Part shown: positions 5,739 through 12,741 of the stretch, piece after piece
How the letters are laid out: each line of letters starts with the position of its first letter
Position numbering within the stretch: the first letter of the stretch is position 1
NCBI GenBank assembly: GCA_043736155.1
Contig: JAYTDA010000420.1
Location: 1-12,741, forward strand
Reading direction: 5' to 3'
From: JANNRR01 sp043736155
Lineage (GTDB): Bacteria; Pseudomonadota; Alphaproteobacteria; Rhodobacterales; Rhodobacteraceae
DNA length: 12,741 nucleotides
The notes under the pieces: model-generated
What the model saw: the letters and a program-made list of their open reading frames with translations, nothing else
What the model was told of the DNA's origin: nothing
The model's database searches: none
Position numbers and translations under genes: made by a program

Positions 5739-6080
5739 TCATCGATGGTGCTGCAGCATCCTCCGGATCGATAGCTCTACCACATCTGGCAGAAAGCCAG
5801 CTCCTTCAAGTTGCAGCGATCCTACGATCTCCGCACAATCGCGCTTCCACCAGTCGGTGCCGGAGTTGTTGCGAACGGCTCGAACAAGCTCGGTCGCGAT
5901 GATGCGTAACTGTTCGTTACTCATGACTTCGATGGCGCTGCTGTTCTGGGCTAGCTCGTCGTAGAAGGCGCGCTCCTCGCGCGAGAGGTTGGCAGTCGGT
6001 TCTTACTGGAAATCTTTCGCGATCTGAATAAGCTCCTGCAGGAACTGGAGTGCATCGACGCTGCGATTGACTTGCCCACC
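5739..6080 (-). pseudogene. hsdR: Remnant of type I restriction endonuclease subunit R (hsdR), C-terminal part
   Basis: Reading leftward from about 6080, one frame gives NRSVDALQFLQELIQIAKDF, then a TAA at plus 6003-6005. The same frame continues NLSREERAFYDELAQNSSAI, EVMSNEQLRIIATELV and ending in NNSGTDWWKRD. This succession is characteristic of the C-terminal region of HsdR, the ATP-dependent translocase/nuclease of type I restriction systems (DUF3387 part). The in-frame stop, loss of the motor and nuclease domains, and divergence from family sequence just after WWKRD, ending at a TGA at 5739-5741, mark it as dead. The IS3-type relic begins right where the homology is lost on the other side, suggesting the gene was broken by that insertion. 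An ATG at 5924 could open a 61-residue frame but is unlikely to be a gene. Confidence 0.75.
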
Positions 6081-6084
6081 CGGA

Positions 6085-6360
6085 TGTCCACTCAATTTGA
6101 TGTAGAGTTTGGCCAACCTTGAAGGAGCAGACGAATGCGAAAGAGCTGGTTCACCGAGACGCAGATCATTGGGATGATCAAAGAGCTGGAAGCAGCGCTG
6201 ACTGTGGCAGATGTCTGCCGCAAGCACGGGATCAACTCGGAAATGTTTTTACAAATGCAAGGCCAGGTTCGGGGGATCGAGGTGTCAGAGACGAGAACAG
6301 TAATCTGATGAAGCTGCTGGCAGCTGCGATGCTCAACATTGCAATCCTGAAGGATGGAGC
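6085..6360 (+). mobile_element. Decayed IS3-family element: left end and broken orfA
   Basis: From ATG 6135 (GAAGGAG 8-14 bases upstream) the frame reads MRKSWFTETQIIGMIKELEA, then ALTVADVCRKHGI, the typical HTH start of IS3-family OrfA. An extra T in the run at 6246-6250 shifts the frame, and the expected FYKCKARFGG continues in frame +1. A second change moves to the frame reading DENSNLMKLLAAAMLNIAIL, apparently with about eight codons missing before it. Similarity fades after ILKDG, near 6355. No OrfB (DDE transposase) is present, so the element is immobile. The left boundary at 6085 (TGTCCACTC) is a guess based on where the IS leader seems to begin; no right inverted repeat was found. Confidence 0.75.
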
Positions 6361-6566
6361 TCAGGTCAGTTTGCCGCAAACCCAATATCAGTTCTGCGAA
6401 GTTTTACAAATCCGGGCGCGGTTCAGCTAGTCTGACTTTTCTGTCTGGAGGCGGGTCGCCCACATGAAGAAAAGTGTGGCCTGGAAAGATGGTATCTGCC
6501 ATTGTGGCAGATTGGTGGGTTCCCTTGTTTATGCAATGACAATCGATGGATTTGGACCAAATCAGC
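6361..6566. other. Leader region before cas3
   Basis: I find no convincing gene. A frame from ATG 6464 runs into cas3 in another frame and is best seen as a by-product. The stretch must hold the cas operon promoter unless transcription enters from upstream, but no well-spaced -35/-10 pair is obvious. Its one clear structure is the inverted repeat at 6494-6512. Confidence 0.45.
6494..6512 (+). promoter_or_regulatory. Perfect 8-bp inverted repeat upstream of cas3
   Basis: ATCTGCCA (6494-6501), TTG, TGGCAGAT (6505-6512) is a perfect dyad 54 bp before the chosen cas3 start. It could be an operator for a cas regulator or an RNA hairpin in the leader. No T-run follows, so a terminator is unlikely. 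Confidence 0.5.
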
Positions 6567-8804
6567 ATGTCAGATTTCTATGCACATTCCGGGCCGCCAA
6601 ACGAATTCCAAACCTGGCAGTTGCTGGCAGAGCATCTTGGCAATGTGGCCGGACTATCGTCTGCCCGGGCGTCCAGACTTGGTTTGTGCTGGACGGCCCG
6701 TATGGCGGGGCTCTACCACGACCTAGGGAAATATGATCCCGCGTTTCAGCGCAAGTTGCAGGGTGAGGCGAACCGGGTGGACCATTCGACCGCTGGGGCG
6801 GTGGTTCTGCTTGATCAACTGAAGGGGCGTGACGGCATACCGGCCCAGATGATCGCCTATGCGATCCTGGGTCATCACGCGGGGCTGCCGGATTTCAATA
6901 CAAACGAGCAATCCAGCCTCAAGCGGCGGAAGGAAGCCTATGTGAATACGCTCGACCCGATCTGGCGACAGCAGTTTGCGACAGTTTCCGCAGATCTGGG
7001 GGTCGAGCTGGGGGGCGAGCTTTTGGCTCTGATCGGCAAGACGGGCAAACAGGCCACGCTTGGGTTTGATGTGTCGGTTGCCACCAGAATGCTATTTTCC
7101 TGTCTGGTGGACGCCGATTTCCGCGATACCGAAGCCTTTTACGGAGCCTTGGAGGGCGTTCAAAAAGACCGGGATTGGCCGGGCCTGCTGGAGGTTCTGC
7201 CGGGAATGACAGCCGCTTTCGAGGTCCACATGGCGGGGCTTTCGGGCAGCAGCGGCGTCAATCACCACCGATCGGACATTCTTTCCCACGTGCGGGGCAA
7301 GGCGACGATGTCCCCCGGCCTGTTTACCCTGACGGTGCCAACCGGGGGTGGCAAGACCTTGGCGTCATTGGGGTTTGCGCTGGATCATGCGCGGCTACAT
7401 GGCCACAGCCGGATCATCTATGCCATCCCCTTCACTTCGATCATCGACCAGACTGCGGCGATTTTCCGGGGGATTTTGGGGGCCGAGAATGTACTGGAGC
7501 ATCATTCGGCCATCGAGGATGACAAGGACCGCGAGGGCCGCGACAAACTGCGCCTGGCGATGGAGGATTGGGCCGCCCCGGTTGTCGTGACCACCAACGT
7601 TCAATTTTTCGAAAGCCTTTTTGCCGCCCGTCCGGGTCGTGCCCGCAAGCTGCATAACATCGCCGGAAGTATCATCATTCTGGACGAGGCGCAAACGATC
7701 CCGCGCCCGTTGCTGATGCCGTGCCTGCGGATGCTGGACAGTTTGGCGCGGCTATTTGGCTGTTCCATCGTGCTGTGCACAGCGACCCAGCCTGCCGTGG
7801 GCGAGACGCTGCTTGGCGGTCTTGCACTGTCGGGGCGCGAACTTGCCCCGGACCCGCCAACTTTGGCCCGGAAGTTGAAGCGGGTGCAGATTGACCATGG
7901 CGGGGTGATGGACAATGCCGCTTTGGTGGCGGCTTTGTCTGGCGTGGAACAGGGGCTCGTGGTGGTCAACAGCCGGGTTCACGCGCTGGATCTGTGGAAG
8001 GACGCTAAAGTGCTGGCAGGGCTTTATCACCTCTCCACCCGCCAATATGCAGCGCACCGGCGGCGGATGCTGGCGGTCATTCGGCAAAGGCTGGCTGACG
8101 GGCTGCCTTGCCGGGTGATTTCCACCAGTCTGATCGAGGCGGGGGTGGATATCTCGTTTCCCTGTGCTTGGCGGGCCGAAGCGGGGTTGGATCAGATCGT
8201 GCAGGTTGCCGGACGGGTAAACCGCAATGGCGAGATGTTGCCGGAATTGGGACAAGTGGTCGTCTTTACGTCAGATGGCTATGCCCCGCCGCCAGAAATC
8301 AAGGGGTTGATCGGCGATATGGCCCGAATGCGGGCAGAATTTGACGATCTGCAATCGCCCGAGGCGGTAGAGGCCTATTTCAGGGAGGTTTATTGGCGGC
8401 TGGACGCAGGGTTAGACCGTGAGGGGATTGTGGACAGCTTCAAGGTCAATGGCAACCACACCGATTTCAACTTCCGCACCGTGGCCGAGAAATTTCACAT
8501 GATCGAAAGCGGTATGGTGCCGGTAATTATCCCAAGGGATGAGGCGGCGATGAAGGCGGTGGAACAGCTTGGCGTGCCGCAAATTTCGTCAGGCAAGATC
8601 GCCAGAGCGCTGCAAACCCATCTTGTGACGGTTCCTCCCAAGGCCCGCGCCCGGATGTTGGCTTGCGGCAAGGGCTATTTCACCCAGCCGAAACTACGCG
8701 GAGATCAGTTCTTTGTGCTGGCGGATATGAGCCTTTATCACGAGGAAACTGGCCTGCATTGGGAAGATGCGGAATATCTGGGGACAGAAGCGGGGATAAT
8801 TTGA
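6567..8804 (+). CDS. cas3: Cas3 helicase-nuclease, type I-C (745 aa)
   Basis: Recruited by target-bound Cascade, Cas3 nicks, unwinds and degrades invader DNA. The N-terminal HD nuclease has H23 (AEHLGN), H51-D52 (YHDLGK), H73 (DHSTAG) and H103-H104 (LGHHAG). The superfamily 2 helicase has Walker A PTGGGKT at 258-264, the DEAQ box at 373-376 (LDEAQTIPRP), TAT at 405-407, motif V (SLIEAGVDISF) and motif VI QVAGRVNR at 546-553. All key residues are intact, so it should be active. I prefer ATG 6567 (MSDFYAHSGP), which fits the usual start of the family; ATG 6546 would add seven residues, and a TGA at 6537 rules out anything longer. Neither has a strong ribosome site. It heads the operon, separated from cas5 by 68 bp. 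Confidence 0.96.
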   Translation: MSDFYAHSGPPNEFQTWQLLAEHLGNVAGLSSARASRLGLCWTARMAGLYHDLGKYDPAFQRKLQGEANRVDHSTAGAVVLLDQLKGRDGIPAQMIAYAILGHHAGLPDFNTNEQSSLKRRKEAYVNTLDPIWRQQFATVSADLGVELGGELLALIGKTGKQATLGFDVSVATRMLFSCLVDADFRDTEAFYGALEGVQKDRDWPGLLEVLPGMTAAFEVHMAGLSGSSGVNHHRSDILSHVRGKATMSPGLFTLTVPTGGGKTLASLGFALDHARLHGHSRIIYAIPFTSIIDQTAAIFRGILGAENVLEHHSAIEDDKDREGRDKLRLAMEDWAAPVVVTTNVQFFESLFAARPGRARKLHNIAGSIIILDEAQTIPRPLLMPCLRMLDSLARLFGCSIVLCTATQPAVGETLLGGLALSGRELAPDPPTLARKLKRVQIDHGGVMDNAALVAALSGVEQGLVVVNSRVHALDLWKDAKVLAGLYHLSTRQYAAHRRRMLAVIRQRLADGLPCRVISTSLIEAGVDISFPCAWRAEAGLDQIVQVAGRVNRNGEMLPELGQVVVFTSDGYAPPPEIKGLIGDMARMRAEFDDLQSPEAVEAYFREVYWRLDAGLDREGIVDSFKVNGNHTDFNFRTVAEKFHMIESGMVPVIIPRDEAAMKAVEQLGVPQISSGKIARALQTHLVTVPPKARARMLACGKGYFTQPKLRGDQFFVLADMSLYHEETGLHWEDAEYLGTEAGII

Positions 8805-8819
8805 CTTTGCGACAGTTAG

Positions 8820-8838
8820 TGCTTGTCTGACCCAAGCA
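8820..8838 (+). promoter_or_regulatory. Inverted repeat in the cas3-cas5 gap
   Basis: TGCTTG (8820-8825) and CAAGCA (8833-8838) pair perfectly around a 7-base loop. This is the only intergenic gap of note in the cas operon. A hairpin here could tune cas3 versus Cascade transcript levels; no T-run follows, so it is not a standard terminator. Confidence 0.4.
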
Positions 8839-8872
8839 TCAACTCAAGATGGTGCTGACAGGTGGAGGCATT

Positions 8873-9541
8873 ATGTCCTACGGTATCCGACTAAGAGTCT
8901 GGGGCGACTATGCTCTGTTCACCCGGCCCGAGCTCAAGGTCGAACGCCTGACCTATGATGTGATGACCCCATCCGCCGCGCGGGGTATCCTTGAGGCGAT
9001 CCACTGGAAACCGTCGATCCGTTGGGTGATTGACCGCATCCATGTGCTGGCCCCGATCCGCCACCAGTCGATCCGCCGGAACGAGGTGGGGCACAAGGCC
9101 CCGGCGGGCAATATCAAGCGGGCGATGAACCGGGGTGATCTGGAGGGGTTGGGGATTCTGGTCGATGAAGACCGGCAGCAACGGGCGTCCACCGTGCTGG
9201 TCAAGCCCGCCTATCTGATCGAGGCGCATTTTGTGTTGACCGACAAGGCGGGGGCAGAGGATAACGAGGGCAAGCATCTGGATATCTTCAACCGCCGCGC
9301 CCAAAAGGGCCAGTGTTTCCACCAACCCTGCCTTGGCACCCGCGAATTTTCGGCGCACTTCGAATGGGTTGCCCCGGACGCGGTGTTGCCGGTGGCCATC
9401 CCGGACAGCCGCGATCTGGGCCTGATGCTGTGGGACATCGACCATGCGGTTGCCAGCCGCCCCTCACTGTTCTTCCGCGCCAAACTGGTCGACGGCGTGA
9501 TGCAGGTGCCCGCCCCCGACACGGCGCAGGTTCTGCGATGA
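8873..9541 (+). CDS. cas5c: Cas5c (Cas5d-type) crRNA-processing endoribonuclease, type I-C (222 aa)
   Basis: In type I-C systems, which lack Cas6, Cas5 cuts pre-crRNA and stays on the 5' handle in Cascade. The start is ATG 8873, with GGTGGAGG ending 5 bases upstream; an ATG at 8849 has no ribosome site. Family hallmarks are RPELKVERLTYDVMTPSAAR and GILEAIHWKP (residues 18-47), then GKHLDIFNRRAQKGQCFHQP (residues 133-152) followed by LGTREFSAHF. The adjacent K134-H135 probably correspond to the catalytic Lys-His pair described for the Bacillus halodurans protein. The catalytic Tyr reported there (Y46) seems to fall at H44 here, which needs an alignment. The stop overlaps the cas8c start by 4 bp (ATGA). 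Confidence 0.95.
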   Translation: MSYGIRLRVWGDYALFTRPELKVERLTYDVMTPSAARGILEAIHWKPSIRWVIDRIHVLAPIRHQSIRRNEVGHKAPAGNIKRAMNRGDLEGLGILVDEDRQQRASTVLVKPAYLIEAHFVLTDKAGAEDNEGKHLDIFNRRAQKGQCFHQPCLGTREFSAHFEWVAPDAVLPVAIPDSRDLGLMLWDIDHAVASRPSLFFRAKLVDGVMQVPAPDTAQVLR

Positions 9542-11286
9542 GCCTGCTTACCTCCCTCGCCCGCGCCTATGACCGGCTGCCGGATGCGCCGCCTTATGGG
9601 TTCTCGACCGAGAAGATCGGCATGGTAATTTCCGTTCAGGATGATGGGTCCGCCACGGTGATCGACCTGCGTGGGGGCGAAAAGAAGCGCCCGCCACGGA
9701 TGATGATGGTGCCGCAGGCGGTAAAGCGGACGGTGGGGATTGCGCCGAACTTTCTGTGGGACAAGACCGCCTATGTGCTGGGTCTGACGGCGGGTGAGGG
9801 CAAGCGGACGGCGCTGGAACATCAGGCCTTCAAAGACCGCCATGCGGAATGGCTGGCCGGAACCGACGATCTGGGGTTGTTGGCCTTTTTGCGGTTCCTA
9901 GGGGGTTGGTCCCCCGATCAGACCTTGCAAGGATGGACCGACGATCTGCGCGACCAGAATGCGATCTTCGTGTATGAACCGGACCGGCTGTCGCGCCAGT
10001 GGCTGCACGACCGCCCCGCCGCCCGCGAGATTTGGCGCAAGAAGGCCGGGGCAGAGTCCGCCGGTGCCCAAATGTGTCTGGTGAACGGCGAAATGGCCCC
10101 GGTGGCGCGGCTGCATCCGTCGATCAAGGGGGTCTGGGGGGCGCAGTCGTCAGGCGCGGCACTGGTATCCTTCAACCTCGATGCCTTTACCTCCTACGGC
10201 CACGAACAGGGCGACAACGCGCCGGTGTCCGAAGCGGCGGCCTTTGCCTATACCACCGCGCTGAACCGGTTTCTGACCAAAGACAGCGGCCACCGTATCC
10301 AGATCGGCGATGCCTCGACGGTGTTTTGGGCGGATGGTTCGGCCGTTGAGGCCAAGGCCTCGGAGGGGCTGTTCTTTGCCATTCTGGGCGGCGGTGATAC
10401 AACCGACGAGGATGCGACGGCTACCAAGGAAATCAAGCTGCGGCTGGAAATGATCCAGCAGGGCACCGCTTTGGCGCAGGTCGCACATAAACTAGATAAA
10501 GGCGTGCGGTTTCACATCCTTGGCCTCGCTCCAAATGCAGCCCGGCTGTCGATCAGGTTCCACTATGAAGATGACTTCGGGCAATTGGTCGCCAACTACC
10601 AAAACCATCTCGCTAACCTGCGCCTTGACCCACCCCCGCGCGACGGCTTTCCGCCGCTGTGGCGGTATTTGCAGGAACTGGCTGTGCTGGGCAAACGCGA
10701 GAATGTGCCGCCCAATCTCGCGGGCGACTGGATGCGGGCGATCCTGACCGGGCAGAAATATCCGCTGACGCTGTTGGCCACGACGCTGATGCGCCTGCGC
10801 GGCGATGGCGACGTGAACGCCCTGCGCGCGGGCATTTTGAAATCCGTGCTGATCCGTAATTTCGAGATGAAGGAGGTTTCCGTGGCGCTTGATCCCACAT
10901 TGCCGAACAAGGGCTACGTCCTTGGTCGGCTTTTCGCTGTATATGAGGAAATTCAACGCGCCGCTTTGGGGCGCAATGTCAACGCGACGATCAAGGACAA
11001 GTTTTATGGTGCCGCCTCGGCCACCCCGCAAAAGGTGTTTGCGGTGCTGGATCGCGGCTCGGCCAATCATTTCGCGAAACTGCGCAAGGAAAGCCCCGGC
11101 TGGGCGGTGAACCTTGAAAAGTCGCTAACCGGCATCACGGACTTGATGGAGCCGGGGTCCGATCCAATCCCCACCGCTTTGACCTCTGCCGAACAGGCGA
11201 TGTTCGGCATCGGCTATTACCACCAACGCAGCGAAGCCTTCCGCAAGCGCGAGACGCCAACCGATACTGTGGAGATTGTAAAATGA
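9538..11286 (+). CDS. cas8c: Cas8c (Csd1) Cascade large subunit, type I-C (582 aa)
   Basis: Cas8c is the large subunit that recognises the PAM and helps open target DNA. The start at 9538 (MSLLTSLARAYDRL) is fixed by the ATGA overlap with cas5c; the frame is open further upstream, but that part is cas5c in another frame. Recognisable Csd1 features are the N-terminal PPYGFSTEKIGMVI, YVLGLTAGEGKR near residues 80-91, VSFNLDAFTSYG with AFAYTTALNRFL in the middle, and FHILGLAPNAARLSIRF followed by LANLRLDPPP. The length, 582, is normal for the family. The last 134 codons can also be translated on their own from an internal start as Cas11c. The 3' end overlaps cas7 by 4 bp (ATGA), so the genes are translationally coupled. 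Confidence 0.95.
   Translation: MSLLTSLARAYDRLPDAPPYGFSTEKIGMVISVQDDGSATVIDLRGGEKKRPPRMMMVPQAVKRTVGIAPNFLWDKTAYVLGLTAGEGKRTALEHQAFKDRHAEWLAGTDDLGLLAFLRFLGGWSPDQTLQGWTDDLRDQNAIFVYEPDRLSRQWLHDRPAAREIWRKKAGAESAGAQMCLVNGEMAPVARLHPSIKGVWGAQSSGAALVSFNLDAFTSYGHEQGDNAPVSEAAAFAYTTALNRFLTKDSGHRIQIGDASTVFWADGSAVEAKASEGLFFAILGGGDTTDEDATATKEIKLRLEMIQQGTALAQVAHKLDKGVRFHILGLAPNAARLSIRFHYEDDFGQLVANYQNHLANLRLDPPPRDGFPPLWRYLQELAVLGKRENVPPNLAGDWMRAILTGQKYPLTLLATTLMRLRGDGDVNALRAGILKSVLIRNFEMKEVSVALDPTLPNKGYVLGRLFAVYEEIQRAALGRNVNATIKDKFYGAASATPQKVFAVLDRGSANHFAKLRKESPGWAVNLEKSLTGITDLMEPGSDPIPTALTSAEQAMFGIGYYHQRSEAFRKRETPTDTVEIVK
10882..11286 (+). CDS. cas11c: Cas11c small subunit, translated from an internal start within cas8c (134 aa)
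   Basis: Type I-C Cascade contains a small subunit, Cas11c, made by internal initiation within cas8c (established for this subtype). Here a perfect AAGGAGG at 10870-10876 lies 5 bases before an in-frame GTG at 10882-10884 (cas8c residue 449). The product starts (M)ALDPTLPNKGYVLGRLFAV and runs to the cas8c stop, 134 residues, the expected size. It is mostly helical: RLFAVYEEIQRAALGRNVNA, TPQKVFAVLDRGSANHFAKL and EQAMFGIGYYHQRSEAFRKR. The nearby ATG 10867 would place the AAGGAGG inside its own coding sequence and has no site of its own. Cas11 subunits line the Cascade belly and stabilise the opened target strand. The same bases serve cas8c, so two proteins share one frame. Confidence 0.82.
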   Translation: MALDPTLPNKGYVLGRLFAVYEEIQRAALGRNVNATIKDKFYGAASATPQKVFAVLDRGSANHFAKLRKESPGWAVNLEKSLTGITDLMEPGSDPIPTALTSAEQAMFGIGYYHQRSEAFRKRETPTDTVEIVK

Positions 11287-12233
11287 CCATTCTTTCTCAA
11301 CGCCATGATTTCGTGCTGATTTTCGACGTCACGAACGGCAACCCCAACGGCGACCCGGATTCGGGCAACATGCCGCGGATGGACCCGGAAACCGGCCATG
11401 GTCTGGTCTCTGATGTCAGCCTGAAGCGCAAAATCCGCAACTATGTGGACCTTGCCCGCACCGGGCAGGACGGCCACCATATCTATGTGCAGGAAGGCTC
11501 GATCCTGAATGACAAGCACCGGCAGGCCTACCGCGCGTTGCGGCCCGGTGACGCCAAGGTGGACAAGGACGCCAAGCTGAACCCCAAAGATGATTCCGAA
11601 TCGATCAAACTCCGCGACTTCATGTGCGCCAACTTCTTCGACGTGCGGACCTTTGGCGCGGTGATGTCTACTGGCGTCAACTGCGGGCAAGTCAAGGGGC
11701 CGGTGCAGATCACCTTTGCGACCTCGGTCGAACCGATCATGCCCGCCGAAATCTCGATCACCCGAATGGCCGCCACCAACGAGGCCGAGAAAAAGCAAAA
11801 GGCCGAGGGCGACGACAGCGACGACCGCAAGGAAAACCGCACGATGGGCCGCAAGCATATCGTGCCTTACGGTGTCTATGTCGCCTATGGTTTCATCTCG
11901 GCCAAGTTCGCCGAACGCACAGGGTTTTCCGAGGCTGATCTTGCCTTGCTGACCGAGGCGCTTTCAACGATGTTTGAACATGACCATTCTGCGGCGCGGG
12001 GCCAGATGTCGACCCGCAAGCTGATCCTGTTCCGCCACGACAATGCGCTTGGCAACGCCCCGGCGCATCAGCTCTTTGACATGGTAAAAATTGGCCGGGC
12101 GGTGGATGGTGAATATCGCGCGATCGACGCAAGGCTGGACAATCTGCCGCCCGCACGAAAGTTCACTGACTATTCCGTGCAGATCAACCGCGACGCGCTG
12201 CCTGCGGGCGTTGAGATTATCGACGTGCTGTGA
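11283..12233 (+). CDS. cas7c: Cas7c (Csd2) Cascade backbone subunit, type I-C (316 aa)
   Basis: Cas7 polymerises along the crRNA spacer to form the Cascade backbone. Family hallmarks are clear: HDFVLIFDVTNGNPNGDPDS at residues 8-27, then GLVSDVSLKRKIRNYV, DVRTFGAVMSTGVN, and GQVKGPVQITFATSVEPI followed by EISITRMA. Residues of about 167-188 form a highly charged linker (EAEKKQKAEGDDSDDRKENR), typical of this family's variable loop. The HIVPYGVYVAYGFISA stretch and the C-terminal DYSVQINRDALPAGVEIIDV complete the fold. The ATG overlaps the cas8c stop (ATGA) with GGAG about 10 bases upstream. The stop overlaps the cas4 start by one base (TGATG). No defect is visible. Confidence 0.96.
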   Translation: MTILSQRHDFVLIFDVTNGNPNGDPDSGNMPRMDPETGHGLVSDVSLKRKIRNYVDLARTGQDGHHIYVQEGSILNDKHRQAYRALRPGDAKVDKDAKLNPKDDSESIKLRDFMCANFFDVRTFGAVMSTGVNCGQVKGPVQITFATSVEPIMPAEISITRMAATNEAEKKQKAEGDDSDDRKENRTMGRKHIVPYGVYVAYGFISAKFAERTGFSEADLALLTEALSTMFEHDHSAARGQMSTRKLILFRHDNALGNAPAHQLFDMVKIGRAVDGEYRAIDARLDNLPPARKFTDYSVQINRDALPAGVEIIDVL

Positions 12234-12741
12234 TGGCAGAGGCAGAGCCGATCCCGCTCTCGGCCCTGCAACATGCGACCTATTGCCTGCGGCAGGCGGC
12301 GCTGATCCATCTGGAACGGCTTTGGGCGGACAACCAGTTCACCGCTCAGGGCGACGTGCTGCATGCGGTCGCCGACAAAGGTGGCAAGCGGCTGGCGCGG
12401 GGGGTGCGGCGGGTGATGGCGCTGGCGGTTGCCTCGACCCAGCTGGGGATCGCCGGGGTCTGCGACATGGTCGAATTTCCCCGCGAAGCCGGGGGCGAGG
12501 TGCCCTTTCCGGTCGAATACAAGCGCGGCAAGCCCAAACTGCACCGCGCCGACGAGGTGCAGTTGTGCGCCCAGGGGTTATGTCTGGAGGAGATGACCGG
12601 GCTTGTGGTCCCGCAAGGGGCGCTGTTCTATGCCGAAACCCACCGTCGCGTCGTGGTGCCGTTTGACACCGAATTGCGCGCCCTGACCGAAACCACCATT
12701 GCCGAGCTGCGCAGCGTCCTTGCCTCGGGCACAACTCCGCC
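12233..12741 (+). CDS. cas4: Cas4 exonuclease, type I-C (partial, runs off right edge)
   Basis: Cas4 is a RecB-type, iron-sulphur nuclease that trims prespacers and selects PAM ends together with Cas1-Cas2. About 169 residues are visible. They include the first cluster Cys C18 (TYCLRQAALIHLE), the RecB-motif H44 (DVLHAVAD), D78 (GVCDMVEF), the E95-x-K97 pair (VEYKRGK) and Q110 (EVQLCAQGLCLEEM). The remaining three cluster cysteines normally lie near the C-terminus and are beyond the window. The usual Pro after the first Cys (CPRQ) is Leu here. Start ATG 12233 overlaps the cas7 stop (TGATG), so translation is probably coupled. In type I-C operons cas1 and cas2 usually follow directly. Confidence 0.94.
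   Translation, partial: MAEAEPIPLSALQHATYCLRQAALIHLERLWADNQFTAQGDVLHAVADKGGKRLARGVRRVMALAVASTQLGIAGVCDMVEFPREAGGEVPFPVEYKRGKPKLHRADEVQLCAQGLCLEEMTGLVVPQGALFYAETHRRVVVPFDTELRALTETTIAELRSVLASGTTP

Noticed and set aside
6203..6512. TGTGGCAGAT repeated exactly 300 bp apart (6203-6212 and 6503-6512)
   Set aside because: The first copy encodes conserved IS OrfA residues (VADVCR), so a 10-base match is most likely coincidence.
6464..6736. A 90-residue frame (MKKSVAWKDG...) before and into cas3
   Set aside because: It runs through the cas3 start in another frame, with no recognisable domain; GGAGG is about 13 bases from its ATG, too far to be convincing.
9313..9537. Extension of cas8c upstream to 9313 (657 residues)
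   Set aside because: The added part is cas5c in another frame; the ATG at 9538 overlaps the cas5c stop and gives the usual Csd1 N-terminus.
6361..12741. Search for a CRISPR array near the cas genes
   Set aside because: No regularly spaced 30-37 bp repeats occur in the window; in this operon order the array is expected after cas2, beyond the right edge.

Overview
The window comes from a GC-rich alphaproteobacterium. The gene content and protein style suggest Rhodobacterales, but there is no taxonomic marker gene, so this is an inference. It falls into three blocks.

Block 1 (1-3475) is prophage-like. A rightward run holds the end of an unrecognised gene, a 439-residue Ala/Gly/Ser/Thr/Val protein built of eighteen 20-residue repeats (tail-fibre-like), a small beta-rich protein, a free-standing OmpR-type winged-helix protein, and a short secreted protein. 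Facing it is a leftward operon of three small genes ending in an XRE-type HTH regulator. That operon has a good sigma70-type promoter embedded in short repeats. Its layout (small unknown proteins, then an HTH gene, with a repeat-studded promoter) resembles acr-aca operons of phages.

Block 2 (3795-6566) is the left end of a probable integrated island. A complete tRNA-Ser(GCU) is followed by a DUF6538-type tyrosine recombinase reading away from it. Next come a small convergent gene with its own promoter and dyad repeats, a broken C-terminal remnant of a type I restriction subunit (hsdR) with an in-frame stop, and a decayed IS3-family orfA. The hsdR/IS scar suggests an older defence locus was destroyed here.

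Block 3 (6567-12741, running off the right edge) is a type I-C CRISPR-Cas operon in the order cas3 - cas5c - cas8c - cas7c - cas4 (partial). The genes are tightly coupled by ATGA/TGATG overlaps from cas5c to cas4. Inside the 3' end of cas8c lies a perfect AAGGAGG with an in-frame GTG, which marks the hidden small-subunit gene cas11c (134 residues). In such a system Cas5c processes crRNA, Cas8c/Cas7/Cas5/Cas11 form Cascade, Cas3 nicks and degrades the target, and Cas4 works with Cas1-Cas2 in spacer acquisition. cas1, cas2 and the CRISPR array are expected beyond the right edge; no array is visible here.

Most interesting points: the internal cas11c start, the acr-aca-like operon in a phage block beside a type I-C system, and placement of the CRISPR-Cas operon on an apparent tRNA-Ser island over a dead restriction gene.
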